Shown here: one piece after another, positions 54,962-64,000 of the stretch
How positions within the stretch are numbered: position 1 is the stretch's first letter
How the letters are laid out: each line of letters starts with the position of its first letter
NCBI RefSeq assembly: GCF_020921035.1
Contig: NC_063150.1
Location: forward strand, 29,559,826 to 29,623,825
Origin: Rhodamnia argentea
Taxonomy: Eukaryota; Streptophyta; Magnoliopsida; Myrtales; Myrtaceae
Direction of reading: 5' to 3'
DNA length: 64,000 bases
The notes under the pieces: generated by a model
The model's database searches: none
The model's input: the letters and a program-made list of their open reading frames with translations, nothing else
What the model was told of the DNA's origin: nothing
Position numbers and translations under genes: made by a program

Positions 54962-57029
54962 GTTCAAGTTCGATAAATTATAGTTGATTACGTTTCTCAC
55001 TTTATCACCAACTTACTAAATTCTGCATGTCTCATCTTTTCGTTAGTATGGCCAAAGGAAAAATCTTTCCTGCAGTCATTTTCCATCTACAATCCAAATG
55101 CCGGGTCGAAAACGCGTCAATTCAGCTATATTATATTTCCCAAGAATGCCGTCACACACAGGAAAGTCAAAACATTGAATAAGATATATGTGGCATTGAT
55201 CTCTATCTTGAAGCAGTCAATATTATGATCTCAAAGAGACCATAATTGGAGATAGCGATGAAATGCAAAGACACGAATGCCTTACTTCCTCTGCACTTAT
55301 TTTGACAACTTCCGAAAGAATTACTCAACCTTAGCTTGAAATGATTTCAGACTCTGGTAATTTTACCGAAAACAAATTTAGACATCTCATGCAGATCGAC
55401 ATGAGTACGATGGAAATAATTGTGTGATTCCTGCTAATTATGCATAGGAAAATTCCTAGATCCAATGCCAAGAAGAGCCAGCAGATAAAACAGAACATAG
55501 GCAAACTAGAAGATTGGTGATCACAGCAACAAACCAAATTGAGGGCTACCTAAAAAAAAAACTTTTGCTGGTGCAGGTGGAGAATGGAGAGTGGAAGTCG
55601 TTTGAAAAATGGAGTACATAAATTAGCCCAATGGAGAAGGATTAAAAACAGAAGATCCAATGACGGACGGATGCAGTTTTTTAAAGAAGGTTAACACTAG
55701 ACTTTTGGCTAGGCGACCTTAGTTGTTTGGCAGAAAGTCACCATTGTCTAACCACTTTTGACAGCTCTGCCCCTTGTTCTGCAATTTCCTTTGATTGAGT
55801 CCTCGTTAGCAGAAGTCTAAACGTACCCTTTTTTCCTTAATCATCGTCCCGAATATTTTCGTTTTTGATCTAATAAACAGAACCAAGATTGGTAGGCTTC
55901 TCATTGGGGCTGAACTTTTACATCCATGCAATGCAAAAAAAAAAAAAAAAAAACACAAAAAACACAAGTCCACGATTGCATCGTGAAAACAATACATACA
56001 CCAGGTGAAGTGATGAAGTTTGTTAGGATGCACGTGTGAGTTGTGTTAGAGAAGTCCCACATCGGAGAATTGATGTGGTGTTGAGCAGTTAATATATTCA
56101 AGTTGACTCATAACTCATTGGCTTAAACTTTTGAGTGAAAGTGGGTCCAACTGGATGCGTTGACAGGCTTGGGCTTGGGCTCCCTCTTAACAATTTCTTA
56201 ATTATGCCAAAGCAGAGGCCCATTGAATTCGATATCTATATTCTATTCTTAATCATGCCCGAGTTCGATCTTTTCCCACTTCCCATCATAGTCCAACTAC
56301 AAATCCATTCCAGACCATCTAGAAATCCATGCAATAGAATATGAGACAACCTTCTTAACAAAGCCTAGCTGTGTGAAACATCCTTAAGAAATGCTTTAGC
56401 CCTCGATAAGATATATATTATGAAAAGTGCATTGCAAGCAAGCATATGCTCTGAATGTTCTTCCATTTTCCTCCAAATAATAGAGTGGGTCAACTTTTCT
56501 AATTTAACAGGGAACAACATCAGCAACCACAGATTATATCTTTCATGAATGTAAAAGCAAATGTTCCTAAGGCATGGAGATTGACCCTTTCGACAACATT
56601 TGCAGACACAATATTTTGTCCGTCCTTAAACAATTTCGGCCTTGAAAGGTGTCAGACAGCAATTCTATAAAACGACATGGTTAGGATGCTACTGATTTAC
56701 TTGGCTCGATTGCCCCTAGATCACGTCAAATCACCCTCAATAGCATATTACCGTGATCAGACCAACACTTGCATATTCCTTTCCAGACTTGGCCCATATG
56801 GATTTAGTCCCGAGACGTCACACCACTTCATGAAAGTTGTTGGTGTTCATTTCTTTATGTGAGGAACAGGAAATCAAAGTAAAGGACAGTGCTTGTGCTT
56901 GTGGTTGTTGTGGAGTCACCCGTCCATTGAGTTTTAAAAGTTCGATATGTCGAAGTTAAGAAACTGGGGAACGAAGTCTCACCATAACTGAATTTGAGTC
57001 TTATAAACTTATCTTTTGTGGAGCCGGTG
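54962..57029 (+). repeat. GLP-unit flank, copy 2
   Basis: No gene seen. Positions 55700-56460 match 38500-39292, and 56425-56535 match 51455-51560. The stretch includes 56407-56415, the unoccupied counterpart of the Mutator-like insertion site. Positions 56940-57000 match 35625-35680. An A-run lies at 55935-55953. Confidence 0.75.
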
Positions 57030-57350
57030 TGTCACGACCTGAACCCCCGAGTCCACTAACATCCCCTCTGGCCACGACTGTGTACAGTTCTCTAGGATCC
57101 AAAGGCCAACAAAACAACGCGTGCGGAAGCAGAAACAAATCCCCGTACAGAAACCAACAACAAAAATGATAACTTGAGATAGTAAAAACAAACTTATGTA
57201 CATATATACATAATTGTTACAACTCTCAAACCTAGGGCTTCAGATGCCACCGCACAAGGCTGTGACCACCTATAACAAAAAGATTACGTGGTCGAAGCCC
57301 ACTACACTTCCAAAATAAAATATTTTACAAAAGTCAGGAGGCCAACTACC

Positions 57351-57791
57351 CTAAACCTCGTCCTCTCTATCAGGTACTATCTCATCTATGGCTGCCAGCT
57401 CGTCCTCGTCCAACTCTGGTGGCTGCTCGGTATCGGATGGTTCCACCACTTCCCCACTCTCTTCCGGCACCAAAACTTTCGGGTTGGGTTCCAAACCTGC
57501 CGATCCAGCCTCGGGGTGCACCACAAAGCCATCTGGAGGTGCAGCGTTGGTGGGGTCCCATTCCCCAACACCGTCGTAGGGAATATCAAATCCACTCAAC
57601 GGACCTACTGACAAATCCCTGTGGCGGTACGTCCATGCCACGTAGGTGTGAGGCTTCCAGTAGAGCTCTCCCGTGTCCACCCAAACCGTTGTCGCGTGCC
57701 TATAATACACTTGATCCTCCCAGCACAGATACTCGGTCACTAGCATATCCATATCCCGGGGAATGTCGAACCTCGGGGGCAGAACACTCAT
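57351..57791 (-). CDS. LTR-borne ORF of unknown function, 146 aa
   Basis: From the ATG at 57791 (MSVLPPRFDIPRDMDML) the frame is open for 146 codons. The first half is rich in Trp and Tyr (EYLCWEDQVYYRHATTVWVD, YWKPHTYVAWTYRHRD). The second half is acidic and Pro-rich and ends ELDEDELAAIDEIVPDREDE. I recognise no domain. The sister LTR retains only the acidic C-terminus (ELDEDELAALDEIVPDSEDE near 6065-6000), with changes that mostly keep the residue type. A splice-acceptor-like TTTTTTCAG lies 14 bases before the ATG. It may be an LTR-encoded accessory protein, a captured host exon, or chance. Confidence 0.5.
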   Translation of the reverse strand: MSVLPPRFDIPRDMDMLVTEYLCWEDQVYYRHATTVWVDTGELYWKPHTYVAWTYRHRDLSVGPLSGFDIPYDGVGEWDPTNAAPPDGFVVHPEAGSAGLEPNPKVLVPEESGEVVEPSDTEQPPELDEDELAAIDEIVPDREDEV

Positions 57792-58009
57792 GGTTGAGGC
57801 GGAGGGTCTGAAAAAAGACGAGCCCACGACGGGGTGAGAATAAATCTAAGTAAGAAAGTCCCTAATCCTAGGTTAGGGCGCTAGTGCCTCCAGACACGTC
57901 CTAGGTGAGCAATTTCCAATAATTATTCCTTCATTAAAAAATTCCACAAATAAACTCCATAACATTCCATTCTTTCTCCAAAAATTGCTACACCTTCACA
58001 AATATTCCA

Positions 58010-58430
58010 CGTTACTCTCATATCGGCGTTTCATGCCTCGGACTGTCATAAAAAAATATTCCACTTACTCCGGAGCTAGCGTTTGATGCCTCAAGCTAAC
58101 ATATAAAATTCCACGTTACTCATATGCCCGCGTTTAACGCATCAGGCTATCATATAATTGGATAGACCCGCGTAATAATGCCTCAGGCCATTATATAGTC
58201 CGGATCCACGTAATAACGCCTCAGGCCACTATAACCCGCGTAATAACGCTTCAGGTTAATATCTGTGTTTAACACCTCAGGATAAAATAATAAGCACAAC
58301 CTTACGTTTAACGCCTCGGGGTAAAATAATAATAACTGAGCCCGCGTCATAATGCCTCAGGCTAAAATATGGTCTTATAAAATACGAACCCCACGTCATA
58401 ACGCTTCAGGGTAAAATTTCACATTTCCTC
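58010..58430 (-). repeat. Tandem minisatellite inside solo LTR
   Basis: About ten degenerate units each contain CGCGTAATAACGCCTCAGGC or a variant (GTTTAACGCCTCGGG, GTCATAATGCCTCAGG), spaced 30-50 bases. The sister LTR has a different repeat here. Confidence 0.8.
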
Positions 58431-60765
58431 TCAAATAATCTTCATAAAGACCATATGACAACAATAAATCCTCGATCGCTCGTCCGATACCACACAATCT
58501 CTTAATTCCTTCCGATTGATCAATTTTCACCACGTGATCATGGTAAATTTCCTGATTAGCAAATTGAGACCACACGATCTCACCAATTTTCCTCCAACAA
58601 AAGATCGGGACTATGCGATCTTTATAATTTTCCTCAACTGCCCAATCGAGACCACTCTATTTAATTATACTGAATAAATACTCGATCGGGACCACGTGAT
58701 TCACTCACGTTGAATAAATAATAAATCGGGACCACCCGATTAAATCACACTCAAGCCGATGGCCAATCGGGCTACACGATTAATTTATGCTACCACAAAA
58801 ATTAATCTACACCCCACGATATTAATTATGCTAACGTAGCAACTAATAAATACCGTATGATCAAAATTATACGAACGTACATTTAATACGTACCATACAA
58901 TTAAACCATACTAACGTGGCAAATAATCGGGACCGTACGATTAAAATATCCTCACGTACAATTAATCTTCACCACCCGATTATTCTACATAAAGCAGGAT
59001 TTAATCTCAGCCGTCCGATCAATCTTCCTAAGCAAGATTCAATATAAGCCGTCGGATTAAAGCATGAAAGGCAAGATTAAATCCTAGCCATCCATCATCA
59101 ATCATGCATATTCACTATTCACTCAAGAACACATTTTTTTTTCTCTCTCCTCCTCTTCACATTCGGCCAAGGCAAGTTCTTGAGCAAATTCAACCAATTT
59201 TTCATCCAAACTACTTAATCTAATGTCCATTAGCAACCTAAATACCTAATCTAAGGTTAGAGACCAACTTACTCAAAGTTTAGCAAATTTTCCGACGAGA
59301 AAATCGAGAGAAAAATTCGATTCCAACCGGCGGCTCCGGCAACTCCTCTTGCTCGGCTAAAACCCACGAAGATCCAGCGGTCCCGGGCGATTCACGGTGG
59401 AGGTTAAGCTCCGATTGTTCAAGGCCACACCGGCGGCGGCTTGGAAAATTTTTGGTGAGAGAGAGCAATGGTGAGTTCGGCCAACCGAGAGAAAAGTGAG
59501 GTAGAGAGAGAAAGTTGTATTGGATTTTTGGAGAAGAAGACCAAAATTTATTAGTATAAGGTTAGGATAATAATTGGGCTAGATATTTTGGTCTAAAAGT
59601 CAAGAAGGGTAAAAATGTAATTCCATCAACCAAGACTAGTCAACATTTTTGGCCAAGAGGGGGTATTGACCGAAATGCCCTTGAGCCAAAGTAAAAAATT
59701 GGATATTCTCCAAGGGTAAATGGGTCTTTTCCCATTTTTAGTCCAAAATTTTATTTTTCCTGAACCCTTTGGGCGAACCGCGAAGAAATTGTACACTGGA
59801 TGAGGAAACGTCCAAAATTTAATTATTGAAACCCCTGAAGGTTCGACGTCAAATTTTGAAGCTCGATTCGCGATCAATCTCGATCAATTGAAATTTCAGC
59901 GTATCTCAAACTAATGGGCGGCTTTTAGGAGTTACGCGTATCAACCCGTGATTAATATCACGTTTTGGAATTTCTCGAGCCATGGCGACTTTGGTTGTTA
60001 TTCAATTGTGAGGGTCAATCACTAGTCCCGATGGACATGATCGTTAGAAAATAATTTAGGGATGTTCGGAACCCATACGAGATCAAACGGAATCACCCGT
60101 GATCCAAGTGTAGGGTATTATCCAAATCGTTCCTTAATCATTCTAGGATCGGCCTATATTAGTCCAAAATATTCCCTCGACAATTTTTATAGCCAAAGAG
60201 TCAGTCTAGGATCATGTTCTTAGGTCCACTTACTTGATTTTCCTAGCTAGCCATTCCCATTTATTTAGTCTGCTCGAGAGGGATCAATTACGAGTGAGAT
60301 TAGACTGAAATATATCAATGAGACTTTTCATTTATTCAAGGCTTCAAAAACGAGTCGGAATACAGGATGTCACACGGTGGGCCGTGGAATAATATAAGCC
60401 GTAAAATTAATAGAAAATGTGTACTCCCAATCGGATATTAATGGTCGTGATCAGACCGACGCTTGGTAATTTCGTGGGAATTTGAGCCTTCCTAAGCTTC
60501 ATTTTTCAACAGGATGAGGTGACTTATTCAATATCCACCAGGTCGACATGGAAACAATCACACCGTTGATCCTCAAGTAAGCAATGTCCTGAAGTTCTAG
60601 AAGCCACTGGAACAAGACATTGCTTACAAGTTCCAAACTTTTGTAAAAACCTTTCTGTTCATTAGGTTGCAGAGCAGTAGCAGCTTTGGGCAACAGGAGC
60701 ATCTTATTTTTGAAGTCCCATGAAACATTTCCCGGCGAAAGAGATAAAGTTTGCACATAAGTAAC

Positions 60766-62120
60766 GGCTTAAGTACATTACAAATTCCAAAACTTATGTA
60801 CGGCGCTCACTTTAGTGTCAAAACTTTCAAAACGATCACTTAAGTACCAAATTTTTTGAAAAATGATCACTTAAGTATCAAAACTTTCAAAACGATAATT
60901 TTTTTTTTTTTGGGTAAGGTAAGAAGTATATTAACTTTTCACATCGCAACTTACAGTAAGGTAGCCGAACACAAAAACCTCGTACCCGTTACAACACTTG
61001 GAAGTGTCATAGCGCGTGCAAAGGTGTTACGGCTAAGCAAAAGCAGAGTGAGGCCGAATCACATATACACGACAACTAGGAACAAAAGGGCAAAACATAT
61101 AACCCAACATGTAAGGACCACCACAAACAGGTGCAGCAACTCCCTAATCAAAGATAGAAACCGAGATCCCCCATTTAAGTTGTACCCGCCTATTACATGG
61201 CATGTCCTCTACATGATCAAAAGTGAGGGCTCTGTCCTGGACAATCCTCTCCAAATGCTTCAAAAATGCGGGCCCAAAAAAGCGCGATCTCTCGAACAGA
61301 ATGTGATTGCGTTCTGTCCGTATAATATGACATGCAGCCGCAAAGGATAACCGAGCGATACATTGATAGAAATGATGGCCTCTAGTATTATTAATGACCC
61401 AATGGAGATTTTCCTACCAAGTCCAATTCCTCCAGACCAAATTGCATCTGTTCGCCCAGGCCAAGATAAGAGTGGTCGTGGCTTTACATGCAAAATATAA
61501 ATGATTGACCGAGTCTGGTCTACATCGACAAAAGCCGCATACACCATCCGTAATTCTACGGTAGTTCAGCAAAAATACCTGGGTCGGGAGTCGATTGAGG
61601 GTGGCTAGCCAAAGGAGGAAGCCATGTCTCGGAGTAATGCATTTATCCCATATGAACGAGGACCATGGAGCAGTATTCCCTTTGCATTTGACGGTGTCCC
61701 ACGCCGAAGATACATAAAAGGAGCCCGAATGATGTTTCACCCATGAAAATCGATCCGTACGTCCCATGGTGAGTATCGGTGCACCCTCAGGCCAGGAAGT
61801 AATGATAGTTAAGGCATAAGAGGGTTGCTTCAAAACGATCATTTAAGTGCCAACTTTTTTATAAAAAAAAAAATCATTTAAGTGCCAATTTTTTTTAAAA
61901 AATGATCATTTCAGTGTCAACTCTACCGAACCACGTGAACTCAAATATTAATAAAAAATAGCACGTGTCGGATTTTCGGCAAGTCACGTCAGCTCATATT
62001 GGAGTTGGCAATGAAGTGATCGTTTTTAAAAGAAGTTGGCACTTAAGTGATCGTTTTTAAAGTTTTGGCACCAAAATGAGCGTTGTACACAAGTTTTGAC
62101 ACTTCTAATGTATTTTAGCC
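60766..62120. mobile_element. Mutator-type non-autonomous element with nested LINE
   Basis: The left end GGCTTAAGTACATTA and the inverted right end GGCTAAAATACATTA begin long inverted repeats carrying CACTTAAGT and CAAAACTTTCAAAACGATC phrases, as in the 23361-23757 element. Flanks contain CATAAGTA and CATAAGCA, an imperfect 9-bp-type duplication. The paralogous flank near 36020 (GCACATAACCATGGC) lacks the element. A LINE fragment sits inside. Confidence 0.75.
60899..61828 (-). mobile_element. 5'-truncated LINE
   Basis: The minus strand ends in poly(A) (T-run at 60899-60911). The insert is flanked by TTCAAAACGATAA (60886-60898) and TTCAAAACGATCA (61829-61841), a 13-bp target duplication with one mismatch. 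The minus frame 61842-61414 contains SFIWDKCITPRHGFLLWLAT, LPTQVFLLNYRRI and CGFCRCRPDSVNHLYFAC, the zinc-binding domain that follows reverse transcriptase in plant LINEs. Only this C-terminal end is left, so it is a dead-on-arrival copy. Its first codons are in the flanking duplication and belong to no gene. Confidence 0.88.
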
Positions 62121-62643
62121 CATAAGCATCAGTTAATTGGTTTGCCGTTGTTTAGAGTGAATCAGTGCTACGTGTATTGTTACTAAGTTCAGTTTCTGGC
62201 ACGTTAAATCGGATGAAGCCCCCAAATTATTACTGATAGGGAATATCAGCAGCCTCAGAATTTTCATTGTGAAGAGTGTGAAAATTGCTTTTCCTACTCC
62301 AGAGGGGGTCAATTCAATCCACTTCAGATGCAAGAAACTGTGCTCAGAGAACAGTCCTTGCTTAATCATGCTGCTCCAAATAGATGCTGAAGAGCTGAAG
62401 CATTGAAGGAGGAATAATTCAAGGTTGTAAAAGTTATGAATGAGCACTTCCGCAGCTGAAACTATCCATTGTTTTTAAGCTGGAGATGATAAAATCAAAG
62501 TGACTGCCACATGATTGTAGTGGTTATGGAACGGTCCATTCTTTCGAATTAGGTAGGGGAAATAAAGGTAGTAACATTGAAAACTTGGTAATCTGCAGGG
62601 AAACTTGCAGCATAAATTGTATACCAGGTCAAGCACTGTCATC

Positions 62644-62651
62644 TATAAATA
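62644..62651 (+). promoter_or_regulatory. TATA box of GLP gene
   Basis: GTCATCTATAAATAGAGACC, about 105 bases before the ATG, nearly the same as at 36532. Confidence 0.8.
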
Positions 62652-62752
62652 GAGACCATGTTAGCATGCAAGACGTCTCACTCCTCCCTCGAGCAATAAT
62701 ATTCCAAGCTAGGAAATAGCACCCAAGATCAAAGCCCCAACGCCCGCCCACA

Positions 62753-63606
62753 ATGAAGTTCCTTCCAATTAGCCTTCTCATTTTGGCTTTGGCGACTGCC
62801 GCTGCCTTTGCTTATGACCCAAGTCCTCTTCAGGACATATGCGTGGCCACCAAGGACCCAAATCCTGCAGGTTGGAAATCTATTCTAGTGTTATCTACGT
62901 TCTCCTTTTCTTATGGTTAATGATACCGCAATTAGAACACACAAAAGGGTTTTGTTTTGGTAGCATGACATCACTTAATTTCATCTATCAGAAATAGTCT
63001 ATATACCACATTGAGTAACGCATATTAAGATCAGCTCTGATTTCTTATGCAGTGTTTGTGAACGGACAATTCTGCATGGACCCGATGCAAGCCACTGCAG
63101 ATGACTTCGTCTTTATGGGGTTCAGAAACCCAGGGAATACTGCAAACCCACTCGGATCAAAAGTCACACCTGCTACTGTCATGGAGTTTCCGGGGCTCAA
63201 TACTTTGGGCATATCCATGGCTCGCCTCGACTTCGCTCCTGGCGGTCTTAACCCTCCCCACACTCACCCTCGTGGCACTGAGGTTCTGGTCGTCATCGAG
63301 GGCACGCTCCTTGTCGGCTTTGTCACATCTAACCAATTGAACAACACATTCTTCAGCAAAGTCTTGTACCCAGGCGATGTGTTTGTTTTCCCAATTGGGC
63401 TCATTCACTTCCAGTTGAACACCGGAAAGACTCCCGCACTGGCCTTTTCTGGTTTGAGCAGCCAAAACCCAGGAGTCATTACCATAGCTAACTCCATCTT
63501 CGGAGCGAAGCCACCCATTTCTGCTGATGTTCTCACCAAGGCCTTCCAAGTGGACAAGAAAGTTGTCGACTACCTTCAGGCACAGTTTTGGTATGACAAC
63601 AACTAA
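62753..63606 (+). CDS. Germin-like protein (subfamily 1 type), 223 aa
   Basis: Exons 62753-62870 and 63053-63606 flank a 182-base GT-AG intron. It is nearly identical to the gene at 36641-37489; I see only about eight residue differences, including FCMDPMQA for FCKDPKQA and LYPGD for LYKGD (loss of the KGD tripeptide). Signal peptide, both cysteines, His109, His111, Glu116, His158 and Asn136 are unchanged. Promoter and 3' flank are duplicated with it. Expected to be a secreted cell-wall Mn cupin. The LYPGD form also occurs in the truncated copy at 2810 and so may be the older state or a converted tract. Confidence 0.95.
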
Positions 63607-63745
63607 ATGGAACAGATGACTAGTGAAATGCCGACAGAGCATAGCCATATACCTTAACAGATCGTTGCCACTATCCATGAGAGATTGCCAATAATAAATC
63701 ATTAGTTTTGGGGTATTTATATACCCCGTGTATGAATCCTTGAGC

Positions 63746-63751
63746 AATAAA
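63746..63751 (+). terminator. Polyadenylation signal of GLP gene
   Basis: AATAAA 140 bases after the stop codon, at the same place as in the paralogue. Confidence 0.7.
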
Positions 63752-64000
63752 GTTCCTTCTCTTTGTCCCTCCCTCCTTGTTTTGAGGATAACTTCGCATT
63801 CGAGAAGAGCCAATGCCAAGCAAAGTCATAAAAGAAACAAAACACAGATTTTGATAAGACGTCTCTAAATTCAGTGAAAATAATTGCGACTTGGGCATTC
63901 AGATCAGCCTCAAAATGATCAATAGAGCACATAACGTTATTGGGCACGTTCCATTAGGGGGCTTATCGCTTAGAAGTTCGACGTACATCTAGACGGATCC

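Larger units (their letters stand above)
57030..60374 (-). mobile_element. Solo LTR, second Ty3-type family, with ORF
   Basis: It begins TGTCACGACC and ends GGATGTCACA, flanked by a perfect CGGTG duplication (57025-57029 and 60375-60379). In minus orientation it holds an AT-rich start, a GC-rich leader (59450-59290), a donor-like GAGTAAGTTGG at about 59275, dyad and tandem arrays, a polypyrimidine-AG (TTTTTTCAG, about 57806), then an intact ORF. The sister copy is 5667-8410. The internal region is gone. Confidence 0.9.
60480..64000 (+). repeat. Segmental duplication, downstream copy (GLP unit)
   Basis: Counterpart of 35740-37980, offset about 26 kb at the gene. It contains an additional insertion at 60766-62120. 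The match continues to the end of the window. Confidence 0.88.

Noticed and set aside
58010..58430. Tandem units as a CRISPR-like array
   Set aside because: Units and spacing are irregular, lie within an LTR, and the DNA is from a plant nucleus.
1..64000. tRNA or rRNA genes
   Set aside because: No B-box-like GGTTCGANTCC with a fitting cloverleaf, and no rRNA sequence, was noticed on either strand. The tRNA-like matches found are retroelement primer-binding sites.

Overview
The window is nuclear DNA from a flowering plant, probably a woody eudicot. Its genes have introns, plant TATA and polyadenylation signals, and germin-like cupin proteins, and they sit among nested plant retrotransposons and DNA transposons. 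Myrtales is possible but cannot be shown from the sequence. I saw no rRNA, tRNA or CRISPR features. The only host gene family with intact members is a tandem cluster of germin-like proteins (GLPs): secreted, cell-wall, Mn-binding cupins. Four copies look intact: one on the minus strand (25626..26411) and three on the plus strand (36641..37489, 52839..53597, 62753..63606). All have two exons, with exon 1 carrying the signal peptide and exon 2 the cupin. There are also a frameshifted pseudogene (24284..25109), two reciprocally truncated copies forming an inverted repeat (1780..2357 and 2810..3664), and a 60-bp relic near 12400. Layout. 0-5 kb: an LTR-retroelement remnant, the GLP inverted repeat and a 4-coumarate:CoA-ligase-like fragment. 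5-9 kb: an LTR fragment split by a solo LTR of a second family. 9-14 kb: AT-rich DNA with microsatellites and a diverged tandem duplication. 14-19.4 kb: an old, degenerate Ty1/copia element on the minus strand, with both LTRs and a 5-bp target duplication. 19.5-24 kb: gene-free DNA with fold-back elements, one of them Mutator-type with a perfect 9-bp target duplication. 24-27 kb: the minus-strand GLP pair. 27-34.6 kb: a second copia element, interrupted by a solo LTR and by a small inverted-repeat transposon. 35-39.3 kb: a GLP unit. 39.3-51.4 kb: a Mutator-like element that appears to have captured part of a host gene and was later split by a 10.9-kb Ty3/gypsy chromovirus-type element. 51.4-57 kb: another GLP unit. 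57-60.4 kb: a solo LTR containing an intact 146-codon ORF. 60.4-64 kb: a GLP unit nearly identical to that at 36 kb, with a LINE inside a Mutator-type element upstream. The GLP units were amplified together with several kilobases of flank, so their promoters are paralogous as well, and transposons then spaced them apart. Of most interest are the GLP inverted repeat (a possible natural hairpin silencing locus against the intact GLPs), the Mutator element with captured gene sequence, the ORF and intron-like layout of the long LTRs, and a 36-bp in-frame poly(A)-type micro-insertion in a GLP exon. All similarity statements are by-eye comparisons within the window or recognition of known families; no database search was run.
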